DNA of 46,833 nucleotides from Chloracidobacterium sp. UBA3360 (GTDB lineage: Bacteria > Acidobacteriota > Blastocatellia > Pyrinomonadales > Pyrinomonadaceae), in assembly GCA_002360555.1 (NCBI GenBank), contig DEQS01000020.1, positions 1 through 46,833 of the forward strand, given 5' to 3'. The notes beneath the pieces are model-generated. The model worked only from the letters and a program-made list of their open reading frames with translations. It searched no databases and was not told the origin of the DNA. Position numbers and translations under genes: made by a program. Of the stretch, positions 36,501-43,466 are shown one piece after another (within the stretch, counting starts at the first letter, position 1; each line of letters begins with the position of its first letter).

Positions 36501-38477
36501 GGCGATCGTCGTCGCACCGGTTACTGTGATATTCGAGAAATTATTGTTGTTATTATTTACAACCGAACCTGATGCCGACGATGCGTTCGATGTGAAGAGA
36601 GTTACAGTACCCCCAGCTCCGGCCTTGTTAAAGGCAGTCACGATCGAGTTGTTATTAACATTCTGCGTTCCGGTAGCGGGAACAGTGACGTTATTAGAAA
36701 TAAACGTGACGCTGCCGGTCGTGTTGACGTTCAAATTTGTAAATGTGTTGTTACTTATATTCTGCGACAACGATGCCGACGCATTCGATAGGTAGGTATT
36801 GGCCCCTGAACCCGCAACCGAGTATGTGATGCCGCGGATATCATTGCCGGTCATAACCACCGCAGAGGTCGCAGCCGCACCAGTACTCGTATTTATAATT
36901 CCCTGTGCTGCCCCGGAATTCGCGGTGCCGGTAAAAGTTACCGCCCCCGCAATGCTGTCGCCGATCTTGTTGTTGTTAATGTTTAGAGTCGTAACTACTC
37001 CGCCGGTTTGGTTCTGGATTCCCGTAAATGAACCGGTCGTTGCATTCGTGGTGACCCCACGAACGGTGTTGCCGGTGATATTCAAAGTTCCAGGTCCGGC
37101 AGTCGTGAAAATCCCCAGAAAAGCAGCGCTTGTTGCAGCAGCACCCGAAACACTGCCCGAAACTAAATTGTTATTGACATTAATCGTTGCAGTCGTCAAA
37201 CCGCTAAATCCTTGAGCTGAGATACCACTCATTTGCCCTGTAGTCGGCGAATTGTTGATCGTAACAGTATTGTTATTAAGATTAGTTGTGGTTACGGTAC
37301 CGGCTGCAGGTGCTGCGGTCGAATAAGCTTTAAGTATTCCACCGTGTTGTGTAGTAGTGGTTGCCAATCCCACTGCACTCGTGATGGTGTTAAATGAAGC
37401 ATTATCATTCAACTGGTGGTTCAAATAAACACAGAAATTTGAACCTGTGACTGAGATGTAGCTACTTATTGCTACCGCATTCCAACCCCAATTTGTAATT
37501 GTATTTCCCGTTCCTAAAGCTATCCCACCGATATCATTACCGGTGTCCATGTTTGCGGTCACACTTGCTCCGACAAAGACTATGCCATAGTCCACATTGC
37601 TGATTTGATTGCCGTATATTTTATTATTACTGTTCGAGCCGGAAGCTGCAGTAGCCTCTGCTGTCACCGTTGCCGTGGTCGACGTATGCCTCGTATTGCT
37701 ATAAATTCCAAACGTGTTTTGATAGGTGCGATTCAGGGAAATCGTATTATTCTGAATCGTATTGTTTTGAGATCCATCCGTAGCGGTCACGTAGAGCAAC
37801 GCGACCCCCCACTCGGTCATGTTATTTGTTGCCGCTGCGGTGATCGTATTTGTTGCACTTTCCTGTATCGTAAAGCCCTGAATAGTTACCCAGTCAGCCC
37901 CCACAAGCTTAAATACTCCATCCACCAATGACCCCGCAGTTTGTCCGGACGAAGCTGTTACTACATTTGCATTGCCTGTAAACGTTATAGGATTTGCTGC
38001 GCTTGAAGTTGTTAGAACCAGCGAACCGGCTCCACCAATAATGTATCCACCTACCGGAGCAGTCTGGGGATTCGCCGCCACAACGTTGAATGTTACACCG
38101 CCGGCACCTACGCCTTGAGCATTAAGATCAGCGATCGCGGCAGTCAGATCTGCATAATCGCCGGGAATATTTTTCGTTCCTGTAAGCGCAGCCAATGGAC
38201 TGTCAGGATTACCCGTTGCCTTTGGCCAAACGCCGTCGCCCCTTACTGGTACAGACGGCGCAGAAAGGTCTGGAACGTCCAATGCCATCTCCTTCACCGT
38301 TGCAGGATCTCCGCCCTTAGCATTAACGCTTGCGGCTTTTGCCGACTGGACGGTTTCTTGAGCCAACACCGAACTGGTCAGTGATGAGCCGAAGCTTCCC
38401 GACAACACGACAGATGCAATTGCGGTGGCTGCGAATAAAAACGTGATAAAACGAAACGATTTGGTGGCTTTGAACAT
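30522..38477 (-). CDS. secreted beta-helix protein with five tandem repeats, Calx-beta, P-like domain and the shared C-terminal module
   Basis: 2651 residues. The signal peptide is about 1-40 (ITFLFAATAIASVVL ... VLAQE). Two right-handed beta-helix modules, about 100-977 and 1130-1806, each end in a (D/E)-x-GADE motif and are separated by an Ig/Fn3-like domain (986-1126). Five tandem 82-90-residue repeats lie at 1813-2238. A Calx-beta-like domain (about 2240-2362, FASATYREDESQ), a proprotein-convertase-P-like jelly roll (about 2365-2560, DNMDVLLVGP ... NGTWSLYVRDDAG) and the C-terminal module (about 2563-2651, ending DNVTDADFIS ... TTREQ) follow. The start has AGGGA 9 nt upstream. Passenger role as adhesin or sheath is inferred; no enzyme motif was seen. 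Confidence 0.9.
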   Translation of the reverse strand: MFKATKSFRFITFLFAATAIASVVLSGSFGSSLTSSVLAQETVQSAKAASVNAKGGDPATVKEMALDVPDLSAPSVPVRGDGVWPKATGNPDSPLAALTGTKNIPGDYADLTAAIADLNAQGVGAGGVTFNVVAANPQTAPVGGYIIGGAGSLVLTTSSAANPITFTGNANVVTASSGQTAGSLVDGVFKLVGADWVTIQGFTIQESATNTITAAATNNMTEWGVALLYVTATDGSQNNTIQNNTISLNRTYQNTFGIYSNTRHTSTTATVTAEATAASGSNSNNKIYGNQISNVDYGIVFVGASVTANMDTGNDIGGIALGTGNTITNWGWNAVAISSYISVTGSNFCVYLNHQLNDNASFNTITSAVGLATTTTQHGGILKAYSTAAPAAGTVTTTNLNNNTVTINNSPTTGQMSGISAQGFSGLTTATINVNNNLVSGSVSGAAATSAAFLGIFTTAGPGTLNITGNTVRGVTTNATTGSFTGIQNQTGGVVTTLNINNNKIGDSIAGAVTFTGTANSGAAQGIINTSTGAAATSAVVMTGNDIRGITYSVAGSGANTYLSNASASLSQNISNNTFTNLNVNTTGSVTFISNNVTVPATGTQNVNNNSIVTAFNKAGAGGTVTLFTSNASSASGSVVNNNNNNFSNITVTGATTIAGWSNTDGGSPTKNIQGNTFSNWAAGTSSVTALNVTFSGTANVSSNTISAITSSGAITPMVIGSSNTTANVFKNKIYDITANTATGTVSGLTVSGGLTNNIYNNLIGDLKAPAATVTAPASAVIGINVSSTTTSSNVNVSFNSVYLNASSSGANFATSGISHAASSTATTATLNLRNNIIYNTSTAAGTGLTVAYRRSVGTAGTLANYGSTSNGNDFYAGTPSATNLIYSDGTSVAQTMVAYKTGVFTAGTIAPRDSASFSEAPNFLSTVGSNANFLHIDTTIATQLESGGSTVAGITDDVDGDVRNVSTPDVGADEFTGVLLDLSPPVISYTPLGNQVVTPTQALANVTITDATGVNGTAGTRPRVYYKKSGHANTFADNTSATDGWKFVEANGATSQFDFTIDYSLLFGGGGVAPGDNIQYFVVAQDTATTPNVGINSGTFAAAPTSVALTSAAFPLTGTINSYNIASSVAGPFSVGAGQTYTSLTNTGGIFEFINNNVVTGPITITLTSDLAAGSGTLVAETGTVALNQFAAPHTVTIQGAFLIEGAASGGLIRLNGADAVTINGTGGMRIRNTASGPAITFINDATGNTVNSTIVESANTSTSSGTILFSTSNVVSSPLGNSNNLITASEIRDRSDAAGVPANAVFSSGTAGAPNASNTVSGCNVYNFTNAGVLVSATGAGNGWTINPSSFYQTAARTTAMTGISIQGGSGHSILNNSIGGGAPGAGGAFLATTQAFRGIDLTVGTTPATSVQGNTVKNIRSTLAGSFTASYGIFVQAGTVNMGTVTGNTVGSSNVAERYEISGDSYGIRAISTTAVNVSNNTINNFTTAAGVPTGEFYFGMSLEGTGGAHSAINNTITNVSNGSTPDASFNTQTIGLVDSATGIQTIRGNTISNIGSTSVAAVTSLNNRVWGLVVGGGAAGTVVEKNKISGIYGSSPTAGARADIITALQSQGASTATYSNNMVAVDGGGASSDRSIFGILELSTAANNYYFNSVNVTGTATAANSTYAFNRNSVSAVSIRDNIFADSRTGGTGFHVAMANTNAAATGWSATWSNNNLLFNATPAHVTQWLGSLVANNRDLATFKTDSGGDAATTAANPLYTSATDLHILGGSPAVNTGVAFGGITTDIDNQTRPLAGGFDIGADEVELYTVGGTVSGLSGTGLVLQNNAGNDLAISANGAFTFTTALAPGAGYAVTVLTQPGGPTQTCTVTNGSGTIAAANVTNVTVTCVTNTYTVGGTVSGLAGSGLVLQNNAGDNLPVAANGSFTFATPVASGGTYAVTVLTQPSAPTQTCVVTSGSGSVTNANITNVSVTCTTNSYTIGGTVSGLNGTGLTLRNNGGDDLPITADGAFTFSTPVASGATYAVTVFTQPSLTSPELAQTCTVTNGSGTVGAGNVTNVSVACTTNNYTVGGTVSGLSGSGLVLQNNGGNNTPITADGAFTFSTSIASGGSYAVTVLTQPGTPTQTCVVTNGSGTVTNANITNVSVTCTTNTYTVGGTVTGLTGTGLVIQNNGGNNTPIAADGAFTFSTPVASGATYAVTVLTQPTGPIQSCAVTNGSGTITNANITNVTITCTTPAFVEFASATYREDESQTAQIRLVRTGNTSIVSTVQVSTTSGGGNPGTGGTCGTAGVDYGTITNQNVVFNSGDSEAFATVQICTGDTVVEIPDETASLSMSIVSGASAGTQTSAVLSINDTASQFLQAIPHDPINMFFATVANPYPSQIVVAGAPNIVGTMRVTLYDVSHANPDNMDVLLVGPLGQKYLLVADTGGPFPIDPLAPVTLTFSDFAGGHVPDSAAWTTGQFLPTVCENNSVFAPGAPALPYVTPNCSTPNTLGQTMFGSPGTGFGLTNPNGTWSLYVRDDAGQLRPIGDAANFAVGRIAGGWGLEFLAPTAADVSIGGRVLTAGGRGIRGARVTVTGNSLTTPITVTTGVNGRYTIPGLTAGETYVVTVSARRFFFEAPSRVITLNDNVTDADFISTPTTTREQ
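31764..33041 (-). repeat. five tandem coding repeats of about 250 bp
   Basis: Each unit encodes Y-T-(V/I)-GGTVSGL ... GSGLVLQNN-(A/G)-G-(D/N) ... ANG-x-FTF-x-(T/S) ... YAVTVLTQP ... Q-(T/S)-C-x-VTNGSGT ... NVT-C. Two cysteines are invariant in every copy. Unit three carries a short insert (SLTSPELAQ region). Copies are also close at nucleotide level, which implies recent duplication or gene conversion. Confidence 0.9.
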
Positions 38478-38650
38478 AACTTAATATCCCTTTGTATGGG
38501 CGGACTCCTATTGATATAAGTGGGCCATTGCGGCCTTTCAGCAGAACTTGCAGTCACTAAACGCATTTACCGGCAAGGTGATGGTGGTAAAAAGCGCAGA
38601 CTACGGCCAATGAAAAATTTACAAACAAATTTTCTAAACGATTTTGTTGG

Positions 38651-38678
38651 ATTATAGGCTCTTTTTTTTGAAAGTCAA
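38651..38678 (-). promoter_or_regulatory. strong sigma70 promoter of the 2651-residue gene
   Basis: On the minus strand, TTGACT (38678-38673), a 16-nt spacer containing eight A residues, and TATAAT (38656-38651). Five of six and six of six consensus matches, with the same spacing as the giant-gene promoter. Expected start near 38644. Confidence 0.75.
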
Positions 38679-38787
38679 CCCTTAATTAGTGAGGAGTGGC
38701 TAGTGATGAGTGACGATCCAAAACTGAATACTGACAACTGAAAGCACTAACAACGCTTAAACGGTTAAGCAAATGCTTTAAAAAAGG

Positions 38788-38834
38788 TGGTCCACGTCTG
38801 GTCCACCCTGGTCCACCTGGTCCGGACCGGACCA
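38788..38834. repeat. TGGTCCAC word repeat with GGTCCGGACC palindrome
   Basis: TGGTCCAC occurs at 38788, 38799 and 38809, with a fourth variant TGGTCCGG at 38818. A perfect 10-bp palindrome GGTCCGGACC lies at 38819-38828. It sits 5 bp from the terminator of the downstream gene. Function unknown. Confidence 0.8.
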
Positions 38835-38838
38835 AAAC

Positions 38839-38864
38839 AAAAAAGGCGGCTCCGAAGAGCCGCC
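38839..38864 (-). terminator. rho-independent terminator of the CHRD/PPC gene
   Basis: For minus-strand RNA, GGCGGCTC-TTCG-GAGCCGCC (8-bp stem, stable UUCG loop) followed by six U residues. It lies 28 bp after the stop at 38893. Confidence 0.95.
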
Positions 38865-38892
38865 AGTCTAGAGTTAGTAAGTTGCCGGTCGG

Positions 38893-41800
38893 TTATTGCC
38901 CCGCGACAAACTGCAGATCAGCGATGTTGTCATTGACCTGGACGGACTGCGGACTGAACGTAAACCGACGCGACCTAACATTGACTAGATAGGTCTGGCC
39001 GGGTTCGACATCTTCGAAACGGAACGTGCCATTGACTCCGGTCGACACCGTACGCGAAACGCCTTTGTCATCAGTGATGGTCACATTGGCACCACGCACA
39101 CCACGCCCCTCCGGCGTCAGTACACGTCCACCAACTGCGACGCCCGATGCAGTAACAGCGGTATTACCCGTGATAATGACACTGACCGTAGTGGTGCCGC
39201 TCGGCGGTATGACCATATTATTCCACTGGTATGCACCGGTAAAATCAAAACTGGTGCCCGGAAGTCCGGTATTGTCAAAGTTTGTGACTGCGGTGTCACC
39301 TAACAGACCGAACACATCCGTTGTCGCAGCGAATGGCCTGACAAGATACGCATTTGCGGGCGGACCAAAGGATCCGTATTCCGCAAAACCAGCGGTGGTG
39401 TCCGCAACCCGCATGTAGTTGTTCGGGACTAGCAGGGTTGCGTTGTCAGTGCCGGCCGTACCGTTTACGTCGAGGTCCGCTCCGTGGAACAGGCTGATCG
39501 TGAGCGGATTGGCCGCACTTAGATTCGTGACCGACATCGTCAAGGTGAGGCGACCGGTACCGGCCGATGCGCTTGCCAAATTTAGCGTATTGGTCGCACT
39601 GAAACCTCGAGATGAAACATCCGTCCACGTGACCGTACCATTAGCTCCGGTACAATTCGTCGCGGTCGGAACCGGGAAGAAGGATTCCGCGGTGTCTCCT
39701 GATACGCGGAACCACCAACCATCCTCAAATAGATAGTCACCAGTCCCGACTCCGGTCAAGTTCGAGGTTTGCGTTGCGTCATAGTGAGACGTAGCCGGGA
39801 TCGTGTACGTGGCTCCGCCAGCCGTAAGCGTACAGAGCTGGATCCCGACTCCGCTTGGAGTAACGGTGTCAGTGTCGGTCGCCGAGTTATTACCCGGCGT
39901 AGGATCGGTTACCGAACTACTTACCGTTGCAGTGTTTGCGATCGTGCCGCTTGCCCCCGCAGATACCGCTGCAGGTGCGGTATAAGTCACTGACCCTCCA
40001 ACAGGCAGGTTTACATTTGTGTCATTTATATTACCCGAACCAGCCGCTGTACAAGTGCCGCCACCCGCTCCGACACATGTCCAACCCGCTACGGTAAGTG
40101 ACGCCGGGAACGTGTCCGCGACCGTCGCCCCCGAAACCGCGTCTGGTCCTGCATTCGAAGCCGTGATGGTGTAAGTAGTGGACCCTCCCGCGGTCACCGA
40201 AGCGACACCGTCAGTTTTCGTAATGGAAAGATCCGCGGACGCTAGCTGACATGCCGTGACCGACACATCATCTACCGCGAGGCCCTGGAAATTTACCGTT
40301 GTATCACTATCAACGTGGAACCTCAACTCTGTATTCAGTCCCGCAAGGCTATCGGCTCGTCTCGAGAATTGTGCCCATCCCGCGCTCGCACCGGTATTGA
40401 CCAAGGGGTTGCCGGGGCCATCAACCATCGTCGCATCCAGGAACTCAAACAGCCTGACCGGGGTTGCCCCGCCAACCTGTTGGGCATCGACGAACAGATG
40501 GTCAAACGATGCACTTTCCATCTGATATTTTTGGGCCCAATTGACGATCACCGGACCGACCTTGCCGGACAAATTGATCGGCGCCGAGAGTAGATCGTGC
40601 GTCGTCGAGACATTGTAGGTGCCGGTCAAGTTGGTTTTCCAGCAATTGGTGCCGCTATTACAAGTTGTAAATGCGGCAAGGGGGTTGGTCGTTGTGGTCG
40701 CAGGCGAATTTGGAGTGCCCAGTGCCCACTGATCGCCTGTTCCGGAGTGGGTAAATCCGGCGGCCCCGCTCTCAAAATCGCTGGTAAATACAGTTGTGCG
40801 GACATACCCAGCGGGGCACGCCGGTGGCGGCGGCTCTTCGCAGACGGTCATACTCCACCCCGTCAAGGTGCCGCCGTTGGCATCGGCCGTATCGTCATAC
40901 AGATCGAGCGTCCATGTACCGCCGGCATTTTCGCCGTCAAACCAATTGAGGCGATAGGCTAATTCGGGTTTGATGTTTATCCCCTTCAGAACCGTAAACG
41001 CGGGCGTTATCCCAGCCTCATCATCAAATGTTGTGTCCATCTGGGCCTGCCCGCCCACTGCGGCAGCACCGATATCGGTAAACAGGCCGTTATCATTACC
41101 CGCCGGTGAACGCAGGTGAGCATCGATCTGGTTCATCTGCAAGTGGTTAAGCTGGATGCTTACGTCAAGGTCGGAAATACGAGGATTACCCGGTACTGTA
41201 ATGGTCGAGCTGACCAATCCCGTACCCGGACCGATGGTTTGCGGGACATTTGTACTCGTATAGGTCGTACAATTAACGCCCTCATTAACCTTTGGAAATA
41301 CCGCAACGCTCAGGTTATACGTTGCCGTCGGCCCACCTGTGGCAGCCGTCGCTGAGTCAACAAACGCATAGTAAGTACCTGCGGTCTTGACAGTCATCAT
41401 CAACGCTTCGGACGGTCGTAATGGGTTTGCCCCTTCAGCTGCCCCGGCGTCATCGACGACGACGATCTGATTCCCCGCGTCGCCAAACAGTGCCATGCCA
41501 AGCCGTCCATTCCATACGACGAGATCATCTTCCGGATCCAGGTCCATACTTAGATATACGGTATCGCCGGCATTTAGCGTCATGCTGTACCAGTCCTGTT
41601 CGGTCGCGAGCGCCGGATCGCGGACGCCACTAACATGGCCGCTGGCGGGTAGAACATTGGCGGTTGCCGGAGTATCATTTGCCTCGACCTCGGGCGTCGG
41701 AGCTCCGCTCTGTGTCTTAACATAGAGCTCGTAGTACCGCTCAGATGTGGTACCCGCAGTAAAATCATTTACTTTAATAAAATAGGTACCGGTAGAAGGA

Positions 41801-42714
41801 ATTGTCGCTCCGGCGATCGACGAAGACAGACCGGCAAACGAGCCATTATCATCGTCAAATTCGTTTACCGTGGTCCCGTCAGAATTCAAAAGCGTTAGTT
41901 GGCTGTCGGTGCTGCTGCCGGCGGACGCGCTAGTCATAACCGCGGCGTAAACTCTGTCACCGGCCGTTGCATTAAATGAATAGAAATCAATGTCACCGTT
42001 AGGAAAGAGGTTACCCCTTATCCTTCCCGGTACCGCGATCGGCGAAGCGGTGGCCGTCGTACCATTTGGCTCGACATCCGCTGACGGAGTCGCTAGAAGC
42101 TGGCCCCTGATCTCACCGGCTGGAAATGTCGCGTTGTGAATATTAATGTAGGTCAGGCCGCTCTGCATCTGCGTAACCTGTGTCGGGGTGATCGCAAACG
42201 TATTTGAATAAGTCCCCGATGTCGCGGCCGGAAAACCGGTTAGCGCGATCTGAATTCCCGCGTTAACTCCCGGGGCAGCCGCTCCGTGAATGTGAGCCGC
42301 GGTCGCAGCAGCCGCCAACCCCGAAAAAGTAACGTTTACCGTGATCGAGTTTTGAGCCTCGTTCAAAGCGACTGTCGCAGACCCGGTCGCCGCGCTTGCG
42401 TTCGCCGGAACCTCTTGATTTCCCCCTAATGATGCAGTAAATAGCTGGCCGGCGGCGGCCGGAGCCATCGCTGATCTATTGTTACGACTGAGATTTGGCG
42501 GAACGTCCCGAGGGTCGATCGATAGTACACCCACCTCGGAACCAGGGTCGACCTTTCCGCCGCGTTGCACCTCTGAATTCTTCTCTTTTTCAGACTGCGC
42601 TCCAATACGCATGCTTTGCAGCGGAAACGCCAACAGCGTAAAGATCGTGACAAAACAAAATAGGACTATCATCCAAGGTTTCGGATGCGAAATACGGTCG
42701 ATAAACTTTTTCAT
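38893..42714 (-). CDS. secreted CHRD/PPC/P-domain/DUF11 protein with a variant of the shared C-terminal module
   Basis: 1273 residues from the ATG at 42714. A longer frame reaches 42825, but GGAGG lies 6 nt before 42714 and the protein then starts with a normal signal peptide (MKKFIDRI ... MIVLFCFVTIFTLLAF). Domains: CHRD about 80-207 (AAHIHGAA ... INIHNATFPAGEIRGQL); two PPC-type domains about 212-335 and 339-472 (DIDFYSFNATAGD and EQDWYSMTLNAGD); P-like jelly roll about 482-625; MAM-like jelly roll about 631-824; DUF11 about 826-952; a beta-rich unassigned domain 955-1187; C-terminal module 1192-1273 (VAVGGRVLTPEGRGVRGA ... VRSRRFTF ... VNDNIADLQF). It ends in AGQ rather than REQ. P and PPC domains usually accompany secreted peptidases, but no peptidase is present. 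Confidence 0.9.
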   Translation of the reverse strand: MKKFIDRISHPKPWMIVLFCFVTIFTLLAFPLQSMRIGAQSEKEKNSEVQRGGKVDPGSEVGVLSIDPRDVPPNLSRNNRSAMAPAAAGQLFTASLGGNQEVPANASAATGSATVALNEAQNSITVNVTFSGLAAAATAAHIHGAAAPGVNAGIQIALTGFPAATSGTYSNTFAITPTQVTQMQSGLTYINIHNATFPAGEIRGQLLATPSADVEPNGTTATASPIAVPGRIRGNLFPNGDIDFYSFNATAGDRVYAAVMTSASAGSSTDSQLTLLNSDGTTVNEFDDDNGSFAGLSSSIAGATIPSTGTYFIKVNDFTAGTTSERYYELYVKTQSGAPTPEVEANDTPATANVLPASGHVSGVRDPALATEQDWYSMTLNAGDTVYLSMDLDPEDDLVVWNGRLGMALFGDAGNQIVVVDDAGAAEGANPLRPSEALMMTVKTAGTYYAFVDSATAATGGPTATYNLSVAVFPKVNEGVNCTTYTSTNVPQTIGPGTGLVSSTITVPGNPRISDLDVSIQLNHLQMNQIDAHLRSPAGNDNGLFTDIGAAAVGGQAQMDTTFDDEAGITPAFTVLKGINIKPELAYRLNWFDGENAGGTWTLDLYDDTADANGGTLTGWSMTVCEEPPPPACPAGYVRTTVFTSDFESGAAGFTHSGTGDQWALGTPNSPATTTTNPLAAFTTCNSGTNCWKTNLTGTYNVSTTHDLLSAPINLSGKVGPVIVNWAQKYQMESASFDHLFVDAQQVGGATPVRLFEFLDATMVDGPGNPLVNTGASAGWAQFSRRADSLAGLNTELRFHVDSDTTVNFQGLAVDDVSVTACQLASADLSITKTDGVASVTAGGSTTYTITASNAGPDAVSGATVADTFPASLTVAGWTCVGAGGGTCTAAGSGNINDTNVNLPVGGSVTYTAPAAVSAGASGTIANTATVSSSVTDPTPGNNSATDTDTVTPSGVGIQLCTLTAGGATYTIPATSHYDATQTSNLTGVGTGDYLFEDGWWFRVSGDTAESFFPVPTATNCTGANGTVTWTDVSSRGFSATNTLNLASASAGTGRLTLTMSVTNLSAANPLTISLFHGADLDVNGTAGTDNATLLVPNNYMRVADTTAGFAEYGSFGPPANAYLVRPFAATTDVFGLLGDTAVTNFDNTGLPGTSFDFTGAYQWNNMVIPPSGTTTVSVIITGNTAVTASGVAVGGRVLTPEGRGVRGANVTITDDKGVSRTVSTGVNGTFRFEDVEPGQTYLVNVRSRRFTFSPQSVQVNDNIADLQFVAGQ

Positions 42715-42753
42715 CTCAATCCTCCGGGTAAATATGTCAAAAAGTGGTTTGCT

Positions 42754-42766
42754 CAAGCTTATGCCC
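42754..42766 (-). promoter_or_regulatory. AAGCTT motif upstream of the CHRD/PPC gene
   Basis: CAAGCTTATGCCC (plus strand) matches TAAGCTTATACCC at 21391-21403 at 11 of 13 positions and lies about 40-52 nt before the start codon at 42714. It may mark a related promoter or operator. No clear -35/-10 pair was found here. Confidence 0.3.
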
Positions 42767-42910
42767 ATGATCTCGGACATAAGTAAATGCAAGTTAGTTA
42801 TCACATAAAACAGGTAATGCCTCATATGATAGTTAACAATTCAAAATCTGGCAAGGTTGTAACACGATGGGGTGTACGAGGTGCTGATCCCGTTAATGCC
42901 GACGAGATGC

Positions 42911-42936
42911 AAAAAAAACGGCCCCGAAGAGCCGCC
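42911..42936 (-). terminator. rho-independent terminator of atpDC
   Basis: For minus-strand RNA, a CGGCTC-UUCG-GGGCCG hairpin with a UUCG tetraloop is followed by eight U residues (42911-42918). It lies 27 bp after the stop of atpC. Confidence 0.92.
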
Positions 42937-42963
42937 ACTTAATAAATTATATTGAGCCAAAAG

Positions 42964-43365
42964 TTACCTACTCGACGCCAGATGGATGCGTGTCTGTGCG
43001 TGGTCGAGGGCTTCGCGGGTGGATTCGTTTTCTTCGACTGATGCCTGTCCGGCTGCAGCGAGAGCCTTTTCGGCGGTTTCGCGGGCGACTTTTGCGGCAT
43101 CGACGTCGATCTCGTCAGCACTTTCGGCTGTATCGACGAGTACCGAAACGGTCCCGCCGCTGACCTCGACAAATCCACCCGAAACGGCAAATTTATCGCC
43201 GCCGCCTTTCTGCGTATAGCTCAGAATGCCCGGCTTTAGGGCCGAGACGAGCGACGCGTGATTAGGCAAAATGCCCGCTTCCCCCGACACAGTCGGAACC
43301 GTGACGGAATCAACCTCCGCATCAAGAACACGTTTTTCAGGAGTGACGATCTCTAATTTCAACAT
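42964..43365 (-). CDS. atpC: ATP synthase F1 epsilon subunit
   Basis: 133 residues, the usual length. Starts MLKLEIVTPEK, with the diagnostic VDSVTVPTVSGEAGILPNHASLVSALKPG stretch split as SVTVPTVSGEAGILPNHA and then the PGILSY segment. It continues with the beta-sandwich (FAVSGGFVEV) and a C-terminal two-helix region rich in Ala and Glu. The subunit couples the rotor to the catalytic ring and restrains ATP hydrolysis. It follows atpD, 89 nt downstream, with no clear Shine-Dalgarno sequence, and is closed by the terminator at 42911-42936. The other ATP synthase genes are not in view, so this is a split beta-epsilon unit. Confidence 0.95.
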   Translation of the reverse strand: MLKLEIVTPEKRVLDAEVDSVTVPTVSGEAGILPNHASLVSALKPGILSYTQKGGGDKFAVSGGFVEVSGGTVSVLVDTAESADEIDVDAAKVARETAEKALAAAGQASVEENESTREALDHAQTRIHLASSR

Positions 43366-43377
43366 AGTTCAAAAATC

Positions 43378-43433
43378 GAATGCACAACGCAGAGTGCACA
43401 ATGCAAAAATTCCGGACTGTGCATTGTGCATTC
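43378..43433. repeat. inverted repeats of a TGCACAATGCA word between atpD and atpC
   Basis: TGCACAATGCA (43395-43405) and its exact complement TGCATTGTGCA (43420-43430) form an 11-bp stem with a 14-nt loop. An outer pair GAATGCACAA (43378-43387) and TTGTGCATTC (43424-43433) overlaps it. It sits inside the atpDC transcript and has no U tract, so it is more likely an mRNA structure or a dispersed repeat than a terminator. Confidence 0.8.
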
Positions 43434-43446
43434 CGCACTTTGCATT

Positions 43447-43466
43447 GCTTCGGCTTACGCCGAAGC
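43447..43466 (-). other. stem-loop over the atpD stop codon
   Basis: GCTTCGGC-TTAC-GCCGAAGC, a perfect 8-bp stem with a four-base loop, contains the TAA stop of atpD (43455-43457) in its loop region. No U tract follows, so it is not a classical terminator. It could stabilise the atpD message or reduce read-through into atpC. Confidence 0.7.

Larger units (their letters stand above)
38478..38892. other. intergenic region between two surface-protein genes
   Basis: No gene is seen in this 415-bp gap. It contains the weak ribosome site and a leader of about 167 nt for the gene starting at 38477, including a GGCC-gcaat-GGCC hairpin near 38523-38535, then the promoter at 38651-38678, an A/C-rich non-coding stretch with ACTGA-type word repeats (38721-38752), the TGGTCCAC repeat block (38788-38834) and the terminator of the next gene (38839-38864). 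Confidence 0.75.

Noticed and set aside
42715..42825. N-terminal extension of the CHRD/PPC protein to an ATG at 42825.
   Set aside because: The extension would put 37 residues before a normal signal peptide, and GGAGG sits 6 nt before the ATG at 42714.
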